Source: Polytrichum commune (lineage: Eukaryota > Streptophyta > Polytrichopsida > Polytrichales > Polytrichaceae). Taken from it: 64,000 nt of DNA. Within the stretch, counting starts at the first letter, position 1. Each line of letters opens with the position of its first letter. Positions 21,701 to 32,784 of this stretch are shown here, in pieces. Below the pieces are notes generated by a model. The model was not told where the DNA came from and made no database searches. It saw nothing but the letters and a program-made list of their open reading frames with translations. The stretch is from NCBI GenBank assembly GCA_950295325.1, contig OX485803.1, positions 22,260,001-22,324,000 on the forward strand, given 5' to 3'. The translations under genes were made by a program, and so were the position numbers.

Positions 21701-24700
21701 GATGTGAGGTTGTCTAAACAAATGGGAAGGTGTTGTAATGTTTGACAACCATATATGGAAAGAATTTTGAAACTTGTCAATGTGCTTAACTGTTTCGGTA
21801 TGTTTTGAAATCCATCGCATCTACATATATACAATTCTTCCAAAGTTTTGATGAAATCAAGTCCGTTTAGAAAGTTCTCCAAATTCTTGCAGTCTAAAAG
21901 GGTTAGTTCTCGTAATGATATCATATTCAAATATTCACAAGAAGTTGATGCCAAGAAATTACAATTGATTACTTCAAGTACTTGCAACTCTTGAAGATGT
22001 TGTCGAAAAATGTCCAAAAACTTGTGGATGGAAGGATTTCTTTGCATAGAAGATTGAACTTCTTGGCTTGAAAAATGCACCTTTAACCATCTAAGGTTAG
22101 GTGATTCTTTGACAATGTCTGAAAGTAGGTCAATATTTTCACAAAATCCGACATGGAGTATCCGAAGATTTTCCATTCTTTTGACTTCCAAATCTTCTTC
22201 ATACATTGGTTTGTGTTCCAACTTTGTGAATGTAAGTCCTTGGACAAGTTCAATCCCCTACATGTGCAACAAAAGTATGTGAGTTCACATACAAAATACT
22301 ATCTTTGATAAGAATAAATTCATAAATTCCAAAATATACACCTTGTAATTGTATTAACTTTTGTGAAGAAGTTAGTACTACACATCAATCCCCACAAAGC
22401 TCAAACCGCATACCTTTTGATTACAATGGTTGGCAAATGTAGGGTAACATAAATCCAAGATTCGAGTTCCCGCAAATTTATCATGTTCTGTTATCATACG
22501 ACCCATATCACGTAGTTGATCGTGCATGTCAAGAACACCATTGTCGTGCACCTTCACCAACGACTTGTTTTGAAGGCTTGTCAAGAGTTCTTGGGCAACG
22601 TTGATATCTTCATTCATTTTCCTAAGGGATATGCTTTCATAAAGATCATCAAGATAAACATCTTTTTGGAAGAAACATGCTATGTCTAGAAACATGTTCT
22701 TCTCTTGATCATTCAACTTCTCAAAGCTAATCTTCAACGTTTCCCAAATTTTCTTATCATGACTTCCATCATGTCTTGCCCTCAACAACCTTTGCAATGT
22801 TCGCTCCCATATTCTCAATCGTTTCTCCCCTTGCATGCATGTGCCCATCACCTTCAAACTCAAAGGAAGTCCACAACATGCATCCACAATCTTTTCAACT
22901 ACATGTTTCAAATATGGTGAACATGATTGGTCAGTCCCAAAGGCATGCATTAAAAATAGCTCCATAGGTTGGTTCCCATCAAGGGTTTGCATGTCCACTT
23001 TACCGGCCTCGGGGACGTGTTGTTCCAATGAGCTCCAATCACGCGAGCTTGTGATCAACTTATGACTACCATCAACATCGTTGTACATGCTATCCAAGAG
23101 TTGATGTAGTTGACTTGGTGTGCTCACATCGTCTACCACAATAAGAATTCTCTTTGTTTTTTGAATATCTTTCAACATTTCTCGTGCCTCTTTCAGTGAT
23201 TTTGGTTGAGATGGCAAGTCTTGCATATCTTTTGACCGGTGCTTGAGTGTAACCTTACATTTTTCGTCCTTTAAGTCACTCACAAAACATGTTGCATCGA
23301 ATTGGTGAGAGATGTGGTCACTCAAAGCCTCAGCCAACGTTGACTTGCCAATTCCGCCCATGCCCACAATTCCTAGCCTACCCACGGTTTGAAGTTGTTT
23401 TTCCAATTGGAATATTTTGTCTTCAACTCCAATTATTTTAGAAGTCCCTTTCTTGTTGTTGTTGAAGTCCTACAAAAATTTCAACATCTCAAAAGTAAGT
23501 GATGATTGAATGATGTGTCTAATGAGGTGTCTTCAATTTTGAGAATTGAAATCTCTTCTATTTGATTCATAATTTTAAAACCACACTTACCTTCATGAAC
23601 ATTGGATTTGATGATGGCCCAACACTTGAAAACGAGGTTGGATTGTTGAAGTGTTCAAATTGGGGCACTAACCATAACCATGGGACAAAACTTCTACACA
23701 TTAATAAGCATACTAACCATAACCATTTGATGCATTGGACAAAACTTCTACATAGTAAGCATACTTGCCACAAGCTATCGTTTGTTTCATTTGTAGCTCG
23801 TCCAATCTCAAACATATCCTTCAACATTGAACATTTCAACTTTATGAGTCTTTTATGAATCTCAAGAAATGTTGGTCTTTTTGATGGATCCAAAGACCAA
23901 CAATCTTCCACTAACGATCTCAATCCCTTTGAGTAGGTCTTAGGTAGCTTTGGTCTCTTGGAATCTTGTATGTACACTTGGTACTCACGAACCGAACCAA
24001 ATGAAGGTTTATCTCCTAAGAGAATATCGGAACACATCATGCCAAAACTAAACACGTCAACTTTCAAAGCATCCACCTCTGACAATTGATTCACCATGGC
24101 CTCAGGCGCCATGTATCCAAGAGTTCCCATTTTGGATCGACCTGTGGGCACCTCCGGAGAATCCTTCACTTCAACCTTTGAAATACCAAAATCAAGTAAT
24201 TTGACGTGTATGCACCCAAGATCGACCAGTTGTGACTCGTTTGGTGGGGTCACAACAACATTGCCAGGCTTCAAGTCACGATGTGCCACCTTCATATCAT
24301 GAAGGTAGCACATTCCATTTGCAATTTGTAACATGATGTCCACGGCATCTTTCTCTTTGAGAGAACCATGTGCATTTAAATATTGTGATAAGGTTGTCAT
24401 TCCTAGTTCCATGACAAGCTCAAATGTGTTTTCCACCCGATGGAGACCACAACAATAAAATTTGGTGATGTTTGGATGATTCAATCCTCCTAAAATACTT
24501 GCTTCCTTCCAAAGTTGATTTGCATGCTCAGAACCACGAACACCCATCACCTTTGTTGCACACTCCATACCCATCCACTTCGTTGAATACACCCCTCCCC
24601 CGTCACAATTTCCAAGCAGCCTAGGTGGATCTCCATATTCGGGCCGAGGATAGTTGTAAGGAAAAATGATTTTGTCCAATTCACCACCTTCAACACGTTG

Positions 24701-25240
24701 TAGACCCATCATATATTCCTTGAGGTATTGGGCAAGTTTGCAATTTTTGCAACCTTCTTTAGTTGTGCACACGTCCAAATGCTTCGAAAGCCTTCCACAT
24801 ATTTCATTTTGGTCTTCTTCAATTGCATCAATGGATGTCGGGTAGAATGTCATATTGTTTTCAATCACAAGAATTTCTGCTCTTCGATTGGGATTGTGAT
24901 GGCAAAATATCTCACACATTGTGTGGAAACAATATTCAAAGTCCGAAAGGAGTTCTCTAAAGCACTCCTTATTATTTATTTGCATCACTACAACATTAAA
25001 CCAATCTTCTTTGCAACATTCTTCAATTAATACCCTTGCTTTGTGTATAGTTTGAAGTAAATCTTTTCCAACTATGTAGAACACCTTGTTATGACCATTG
25101 GCGATGCTTTGCAATGTTTTGACACCGTTTTGGAAGTTGGATACCAAATCCTCACATTGTCTTCTATTCAAAATTGCTTCCATCTTTGATAGTGCGGGAA
25201 ATTCCACAATTTCCATGGCTAACTGCAAAACGTTTGCCAT
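18211..25240 (-). CDS. Kinase-NB-ARC-LRR (PNL-type) intracellular immune receptor
   Basis: Three exons join in phase 0: 25240-23591 (550 aa), 23469-22414 (352 aa) and 22257-18211 (1348 aa), with GT-AG introns of 121 and 156 bp; 2250 aa in total. Residues 1-200 form a helix-rich N-terminal region. A protein kinase follows at about 205-470, with K230, HRDLKPGN at 320-327, DFG at 350-352 and APE at 378-380, all catalytic residues present. NB-ARC carries the P-loop GMGGIGKST at 586-594, RILIVVDDV, CCGLPLSLKVMG, FLDIACFF and LDMHDQLRDMG. The LRR region has a few divergent repeats and then about 48 nearly identical LRRs. The fusion matches the PNL class known from mosses. It probably acts in the cytosol as a pathogen sensor, with the kinase as an output or decoy module. 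The stop at 18211 looks like a secondary truncation. The start gives a good N-terminus, with no upstream exon needed. Confidence 0.85.
23669..23765 (-). repeat. Short tandem duplication at the end of receptor exon 1
   Basis: Two copies of about 50 bp share ACCATAACCAT and GGACAAAACTTCTACA. In the protein this gives two hydrophobic, Trp-rich segments (CRSFVQCIKWLWLV and CRSFVPWLWLV) at about residues 497-525, just after the kinase domain. Confidence 0.7.
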
Positions 25241-27442
25241 TTAAAGAAATATTGTACAATTCTTCACTATCTCGAATATGGTATTAGAGGTATTGTCCTC
25301 TTGAGGACTAATTATAATTGTCAATGAATCTTGATAGATCTTGTACCTGACATAAAATTCACAAAATATCAAATATTATTGATGCAAAATCGAAGCAATA
25401 CTCAAATCAAGATAAAATATGAGGAGACCTCAAAACAATTTCATAACAAGGTTGAAGTAATAATATAAAATTCAAAATAAAAATAGAAAATTGGCAAATG
25501 ATAACTTTGAACCATATTTAGTGAAAGTCAATATATTAGTCCTAAGACAAACTTCAACCACCTCATAACTTTGTCATAGACAAAATTATGTTCATTGTTT
25601 CATGACACAATGTTGATGAATCATGATAATGGGTTTTTGGTAATGATTGGTGTACTCTAATTTCAAAGTATTATCTTAACTACCTATACACACATTGGAT
25701 TAAAGCCACATGACATGATCAAAGTTGTGCTAAATTTGCATAATTCTTTATTTGTGTGTACTTGGTTTTCCCTCTTCCATCAACATACACTCGTATCTTT
25801 CATATTATGTAATGTCACAAATTGAGATGAAGGGTTCAACTAGATTTAAACCAAACTTCAAAAACATCAACATTGACTATATATATTGTAGTTAAAGTGG
25901 TACTTCAATACCAACATTACTTCTTACAACGATCGTACATCGTGAACATTGGGCACATGTAGGAAATGTAGTAACTTGATCCAATGTGTTGGTTATACAC
26001 ATAAGGTTATAAAGAACGCTAAAAACTTCAAGATTTTGGCTATTTGTGTTAATGGATAGGACCCTGCCACAATTAAAACACACTTACAAAACATATGTGC
26101 AAATGTCTTTTGACATGTAGAAGACAAGATAGATCCCTAAGTTTGATGTATGTACCTCAACACATATGATGTTGAAGCATTGCTAACATATCAAAGATAA
26201 GGGGCTCTTGAATTGGGATTTAACCATCCAAATTTGTAGGTATTGTGTTTGACAGGGGGATAGTTTAATCCTATGACATGTAGCACAAAACGGATTTCAA
26301 AACTTGAAACTCATGAAAATAGGATTTGTTGAATACCAAAATTGATATATTTCTATGATTTAAGCTAAAATTGAGTTGGATACCAACCAATAGTTCTCTA
26401 AGTGGACATTTGCATACCTGTGGGTATACAACTCCCGTATTATATGGCCATGATTATAATGACTTGTAATGCATTTTATTTTAATCTCAAGTGACATAAT
26501 GTGTTTTAATATAGAAAACTCTTGTAGCCCTTCTAACAAGGAATTCAAAAAAGTAATTATACCTAAGAAATTAATGTCTTTAGAAGCATGTCATTGCATT
26601 AAAAATCTAATTATATGAGTTTTTTTAATACATGCACCATAGGCCAAACTACCCAACTTCTTGGGCTTTTCAATATAATTTCAAGATTTTTTCATCGTAA
26701 GAAACACAAACTTGCCAGACCACAAACCCAATATCGTTTGTTGATGAATTTGCGTCATTTGACATACCCCGATATTTGGACATCACGTTAGGGCAGATGT
26801 AATTGAAAGATAGTTAAAGTTGGCAAAAGCTAGTCATCACTGTGTTCTTTGCCCAAAGAAAAATAATTTTATTCTTTTGTAATTGATCATTGCATGAACC
26901 TTTTTCACTATGTGACAAGAAATTTCTTGAGGTAACAAATCCGTTCTATTCTTGAACCCCATTCTAGACCATTTTGACAGCACAGACTTAGTTTGTTAGT
27001 TTGTTCTCGTTCCTCTCGTATGACTAATGTTTTTTGTTTTTTATATTTTTTTACATGAAATTTAAAAAAATTGACCATTTACCGTGGTGTTGGGTTTGAG
27101 TTCAAGCAATTGACACAAATCCTCAACTTGTTGACCGTTAGTGTAACCTAGGCATAGCCAATATAGTAGAGCAACTGACATTATCAATTGCACCATAAGA
27201 TACCTAGAACCTTATCAATACAAACTAAGAATGTTTAATTAATTTTCTTACATAATCAAATAGTTTTAATATTCAAATTATTGTTATTGAAATGTATAAG
27301 TTGTGACCAAAATCAACATGTTATGGCATCATGGCAAAACATTAAGCAATGATTTTTAGAACCAAAACAATGCCTTAAATATGGGAGATTATATATATTT
27401 ATGTGGTTGTTCAATGTCATGATGGATTGCTCTTGAACTAAA
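25241..27442. other. AT-rich region upstream of the receptor gene
   Basis: Presumably contains the receptor promoter and 5' UTR near 25241-25600, but no core element could be assigned with confidence. No gene or repeat recognised. Confidence 0.5.
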
Positions 27443-27778
27443 TTTCACTACTAGAAAATCATGACCAAATCAACAAAAAATCAACAGATCTTTGTCGATC
27501 CGGGCACTGCAATGACCGATTTCACTGATTTTTGAATTTTTGTAAAAATCAACTGTTTATTGCCTACATTTTTGTTGATTAGAATAGTACAATGACCAAA
27601 TCAACAAAATTTTAGTAAATGTGAAATATTTTTGGAATATTTTTGGAATATTCTAGGATCTATTGGAATATTGTAAAATCTTTTTAATTTTTTGCAATTT
27701 ATGGACTTGTAAGTGTATGGGTATGGAAATAATTACGAATTCAAAGGTATGTAAATATTATAAATATTATATTAGTTG

Positions 27779-27779
<1 letters not shown>

Positions 27780-27809
<30 letters not shown>

Positions 27810-28640
27810 AATATATATATGTATATAAATATATATATGTATATGAATTAATATGTATATGTATAATATGTATATAATATATGTATGTATGTATATATGT
27901 ATATATGTATATAATATATGTAACATGTATGTATATAATATATGTAACATGTATGTATATAATATATGTAACATGTATGTATATAATATATGTAACATAT
28001 ATGTATATAATATATGTAACATATATGTATACAATATATGTAACATGTATGTATACAATATATGTAACATGTATGTATATAATATATATGTATATAATAT
28101 ATAATATATAAATATGTATACATTTACAGTAAATATATACACTATACATTTACAGTAAATATATACACTATACATTTACAGTAAATATATACACTATACA
28201 TTTACAGTAAATATATACACTATACATTTACAGTAAATATATACACTATATATTTACTGTAATTATATACATTATATATTTACTGTAATTATATACAATA
28301 TATATTTACTGTAATTATATACAGTATATATTTACTGTAATTATATACAGTATATATTTACTGTAATTATATACAGTATATATTTACTGTAATTATATAC
28401 AATATATATTTACTGTAATTATATACTATATATATTTACTGTAATTATATACTATATATATATACTGTAATTATATACTATATATTTACTTTAATTATAT
28501 ACTATATATATTTACTGTAATTATATACTATATATATTTACTGTAATTATATACTATATATTTACTTTAATTATATACTATATATATACTATATATATTT
28601 ACTGTAATTATATACTGTATATATTTACTGTAAATATATA
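27780..28640. repeat. AT minisatellite block with two units and a strand switch
   Basis: After a (TA)n start, about seven copies of a 24-bp unit (ATGTATGTATATAATATATG plus TAAC) lie at 27912-28085. From about 28115 a 26-bp unit containing TTTACAGTAAATATATACAC repeats about five times, and from about 28245 its reverse complement form, containing TATATTTACTGTAAT, repeats about 14 times to 28640. Frames encoding Tyr-Ile runs here are artefacts. Confidence 0.85.
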
Positions 28641-28706
28641 CATCAAGTAGGTAGTAAAGAGAAAATAGTGGCCTTATTCTAGAAAGGTTTAAAACACTCC
28701 ATTTAT

Positions 28707-28925
28707 ATCATGTGATATGTGATGACCTAGTGGTTAAGGCACATGTGTGGATGTCACTAGGTGCAAGGTTCGATTCTCGTGGCCGACACTTTCGGCTTGG
28801 GCCTTGTCACCTAGGTGAGTGGTAGGTAGTCTATACTTTGTAGGTGAGGTATAGGTTTGAGGGTTATTTGGAAGGTGTTAGGAAATGCAGATCTTCCATT
28901 TATTCATTTTTTATTTTTTAATGTA
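28707..28925 (+). mobile_element. tRNA-derived SINE
   Basis: A box A-like TGACCTAGTGG at 28723-28733 and a box B GGTTCGATTCTC at 28767-28778 are spaced like an internal RNA polymerase III promoter. About 115 bp of non-tRNA body follows, then a T-rich tail from about 28898. TCCATTTAT at 28698-28706 and 28895-28903 may be the target duplication. The cloverleaf is incomplete and the tail argues against a working tRNA gene. Confidence 0.65.
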
Positions 28926-29102
28926 ATATATATATATATTTATAAAAAAATAAGTTTTAAAAAAAAAATCTTTTTGTGACCATATCAACAGAAAAAAATC
29001 AACAAAATTGTGTTACATCATGTCCAGGTCAACGCGTCGTAAGTAACAACCGCGACCAACGCCTTTCTGTTGATCCGGACGTAGAATTTTCTACTAGTGT
29101 TT

Positions 29103-29747
29103 TGTAGAAAATGATTTCTTCAACTTCAAACACTCACACAACCCCCTTGCCAAGAACAAAAATCCACAGTAATTAAGCACCAGATTGTTGAGCTTTCTAT
29201 TTCCTTGAATATTTGCAATAAAGTCCAAACAATGATCCTAGGCAAATTTTGACATGGGACAATAATTCCAGACATCCCTCACATACACTCTCTATACATT
29301 TTTGTTGACAATTGATTATAACAATTCTCAAAGTGGAAAATTTGAGTGCAATTGAATTTTTCCTCATGTGGAATTAGGTTGCTTTGAAAGAAATGAACTT
29401 GTAATCACTTGCTTTACCCCAAAAAATAACGAATGTCGTCAATTAAACCCAATATCACAATAAGTGAACAATTACAAAACCTTTCACCATCATACAACTA
29501 CACATGACTATGTAGCAACCTGCTTGTTGCACATGCAATTACCCAATGCATTTTGGATTAGTGGATGATTACAAGTCATCCATGCAACATAGATGGAAAT
29601 GTGTTTGCATATTGTGATGTTTTGTTTGTGGATAGTGCGATGGTTTTTCCTAACACAATTTAAATATTGAAGTGGATATGCAATTCCTATAGGGAGAGTA
29701 CATACCTATGCATGGATGCGACTTCCAAGTCATATTGAGATCAACCT
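29103..29747. other. AT-rich intergenic DNA
   Basis: No gene, repeat or RNA recognised. Confidence 0.5.
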
Positions 29748-29966
29748 TTAAACGCACATCATGTTTCTCACAAGACATCCTAAACCAGTTGATTTTTTTG
29801 CTTCCAAAGTGTTGGGGCAAGCAAAGCTCTTTGGTAACGTCCCAACTCCACCATGACCATGAACGAAAATATAAACAATTCGACCTTGCTTTTGTATCAT
29901 AAATAGGTCCAACACCGTTAATGCCTTACACTGCCAATAGCTACAACATGAGTTAGCAACAAGCAA
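29748..29966 (-). pseudogene. NB-ARC P-loop relic
   Basis: The minus-strand frame reads GRIVYIFVHGHGGVGTLPKS followed by NTLEAKK. This resembles the start of an NB-ARC domain (G-x-GGVGK-T-TLA), with the critical Lys-Thr missing through a small deletion in the P-loop codons. No further NB-ARC motifs could be joined in frame. It lies about 4.5 kb upstream of the intact receptor and may be the remains of a second copy. Confidence 0.35.
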
Positions 29967-32384
29967 ATAGTCCCTCCCTCCCTACAGCCATAATACGAGT
30001 AATAATGTTTGCAAAATGCACAAAACAAGTAAGACTTGAGCATGTGATTGACACATGTATTCCAAAGGCCCCATGGAAGAGCACTACATGTCTTATTGCA
30101 CTATCTTGCTACATTCACTCATTGTGAGCAACATCCAATTTTTTTGAATGTTGTATACATTTTTGGATTTCCTCCATCAACCCAAAATCCAAATTAGTAC
30201 TTTATTCAACTTCCTATTGATTCACTTTATAATATACAAGACTCTAATAGTTGCCTATGTTGGTTCGTACATTATTTTATGCTTGTTGATGATGACTTAT
30301 TTGTTTAGCAATCAAAACATTGAATGAGTTGTGACAAAGAATCATGGGACTTAACTATATGACATTTCTTGTCCACTATATGTCATCCTAATACTAAGTA
30401 AGGCTACATGCCTATTATCTGTAAGGTGACCAAAAGCTGCTTCTTGCACAAAACTAAGAAAAAACTAGGATTTAAGTATAATTAGATTTATGCATAAATT
30501 TTGGACAATTTCAACTGCTAGTATGAAAACAAGGGAATGTAATGATGGTTACATGGGATACAAACATTTCATGTTGTGGTTGTTGTGTTGTTACTTTTGC
30601 TCTTGTCTTTTCATGTTTTTGTCCCCACAAGTGCACATCCCTTATTAAATTCGGACAAGTGGTTTAACCGAATATATTCAAATGTCAATTACATTTGTTT
30701 TGAGTTGATGTGAAATTATTGGAATACATGACTAACCATGTGCAACTATGATAGTTGCAATTTGAGCAAACGTCTTTTCAAGGCAAAGTCTATCAAATAT
30801 TCAAAATATTATGCAAGCATGTATGATTAGAGTGGTCAAACTGTTAGTTGCATACCTTTTAATCTCCAAATATTAAGCCTAAATATTAAGCCTCCAAATA
30901 TAGAATACCTCATAATATTAAGCCCAAAGTCTCTAGACTAGCTTGGCTTGATGGATTCACAAACTGGACCTTCGCTAGCACCTCAGAAGGAACTTGCTCC
31001 TTAAATAACACTAAAACTACATTCACATGATCGTGCTATTAAAAGTCCATAATCATTGAGGATTGGACAAAGTTCATGTCACTCATAAACTCTACCACCT
31101 CAGTTGGGTTGGGTCACATCAATTGTCATCGACTCACTATTCAAAGATCGACTGATGTTTATTATCATGTAGTAAAGTGAGCAGTACCTCCCATAACATA
31201 TTTGGACAAAATTTGACTTTGGCCTTACATGGTGAAGGCACCACAAATACTCAAGCGGAACAAAGTTGGAAGGTGAAAGTCTACCACATGTCTAGAATTC
31301 TCATCAAGCAATCAAACTCTTTGGTACATACTTGTTAGATATTATGTCTTATATGTTGGTAATCTAAGCTGCACTCGACTGATCTGGCTTGGCTTGGCGG
31401 ATTCACAAACGACATGACCACCACACCCCTGGTGCGATGCAACTCATCCTCTAGCAATTCAAGATTATCCTTACAGAGTTATTTTGATCTTAAATGTCAA
31501 CAAATTGGTTCAAATTAAGATTGCAAATGTCCCTCATGAACTTTATGACCCAAAAATTGTTGTGCTTCCTGCAAGGCATGCAATGTTCCTCAAAGTTGGA
31601 AGTGCTTTCGACCCAACAACAAGCTAGATGTGGGTCCTCACAAGGAATCATGCAACCACATAGCAATCTTGAGATACAGAAAAATATGCAGCTTTGTGAA
31701 AGGGTCGTACATACCTATGAAAGGCGGGACTTGGTGTTTAGATGCTCCTACAAATTGACATCCCAATCCTCATGAGGCTTGCAAAAGCGAGCATCCATAG
31801 AGTCCCTCCTCATGTTATCCGTTGCCCCCAAAAGTGTCGAACCGGCGTTGAAACCACTACCCAACTCAACAACGAGCTAGTCTCATCACCAAAAAGAACC
31901 ACCAACAAATATCTACTTCCAGGCCCGTTGCTTCTTGTTTAGTCTGGTCCTCTCAGCATGAAGCACACCAACTTCAGAGATCCGCCAAGTCATGAAACAC
32001 AAATTGAACACTTCATCATTAGGACCAATTATCGGATTGAAGCAAGAAACTCCTGAAGCGAGGATCGCAGCAGTTGCACTGCCTTTCGTTCATGGATCTG
32101 AAGTGGAATAATTAACAGGAGAGCAGCCAGGAAGCAAAGTGGAAGAGGAGGACAAAGAGTAGGAAAACGCCCATGAGCCTAAGCATGAGAACATCAGCGC
32201 CCTCCAGGAGCCACGAACCAACACTAGCAAAAGCCTGTATGGGAGTGGGTTGATGGGGAGAGCCGTGGTGGAGAAGGAGAGCCAGCCACACAAGCGGAAG
32301 GGCGGCTATGGCGGGGAAGAAGGTGGGAGCAGAGTGAGTTTCCTCGGCCAAGTCCAGGTTCATAATGCCTGGGCATCACCTGGT
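29967..32384. other. Intergenic DNA, unassigned
   Basis: No gene recognised. A similar phrase, CTTGGCTTGATGGATTCACA at about 30944 and CTTGGCTTGGCGGATTCACA at about 31389, shows a small dispersed duplication. Short frames at 31494-31775 and 32090-32380 match nothing known. Confidence 0.45.
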
Positions 32385-32386
32385 CA

Positions 32387-32745
32387 CCTCGCTTGGTTGT
32401 CCCTTTTGGCCCACCATGGGTTACCGATTTTTTTGGAATCCTCCCTCTCCTGTAGCTCTCATGCTGTTCAAAGTGTCTGCAATTTGGCGAGATTCGCACT
32501 CAATGTGAGTATATAATTATTGTTCTGCAGTGGGTTTGAGAGTGACAGACACGTTTAAATAAATCAATGCAATATTGTTTCAAGTCTTGCCGAGTCCAGG
32601 CACGCATTGAGCGATACTTTTTTTTTTTTTTTTTTTTTTTTGGTGAGACAGAAGGCCAACCGGGCCAACTATTGAGCAATACTTACGACTTTGGTTACGA
32701 GATTCTTGAGTATTCATGACTCCAGCTTTGCTGCCCAAATTGTCT
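32387..32745 (+). repeat. Dispersed direct repeat, copy 1
   Basis: Matches 37910-38195 over nearly its full length (shared phrases CCCACCATGGGTTAC, GGAATCCTCCCTCT, CTGCAGTGGGTTTGAGAG, GACACGTTTAAATAAATCAA). Copy 1 is interrupted by a poly(T)-headed insertion at 32619-32670 that copy 2 lacks. Confidence 0.75.
32619..32670 (-). mobile_element. Short poly(A) retroposon fragment
   Basis: About 23 T followed by GGTGAGACAGAAGGCCAACC and about 9 more bases, that is a 5'-truncated sequence with a poly(A) tail on the minus strand. ATTGAGCGATACT (32606-32618) and ATTGAGCAATACT (32671-32683) form a 13-bp imperfect target duplication. The related sequence near 38120-38140 has a single uninterrupted copy of the target. 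Confidence 0.75.
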
Positions 32746-32784
32746 CTACTTATTTTACTCGAGATTGGCCTCCTTTGTCCTATG

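Larger units (their letters stand above)
27446..29099. mobile_element. Non-autonomous CACTA-type element, 1654 bp
   Basis: The left end is CACTACTAGAAAAT at 27446 and the right end ATTTTCTACTAGTG at 29086-29099, inverted copies differing at one base. Three-base TTT duplications flank it (27443-27445 and 29100-29102), the length typical of CACTA insertion. Subterminal motifs recur at both ends (GACCAAATCAACA, TGATCCGG). No transposase remains; the interior is an AT minisatellite and a SINE. Confidence 0.8.

Noticed and set aside
15995-21745. Long plus-strand frames opposite the LRR array as genes
   Set aside because: They are the reverse complement of LRR units kept open by shared phase; no recognised domain.
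27772-28175. Tyr/Ile-repeat frames on both strands
   Set aside because: Translation of an AT minisatellite.
28720-28790. Functional tRNA gene
   Set aside because: Only box A and B are retained; the arms do not form a complete cloverleaf and a SINE-like body and T-rich tail follow.
31494-31942. Small protein genes in the 31-32 kb interval
   Set aside because: No recognised family, no splice context; too short to support.
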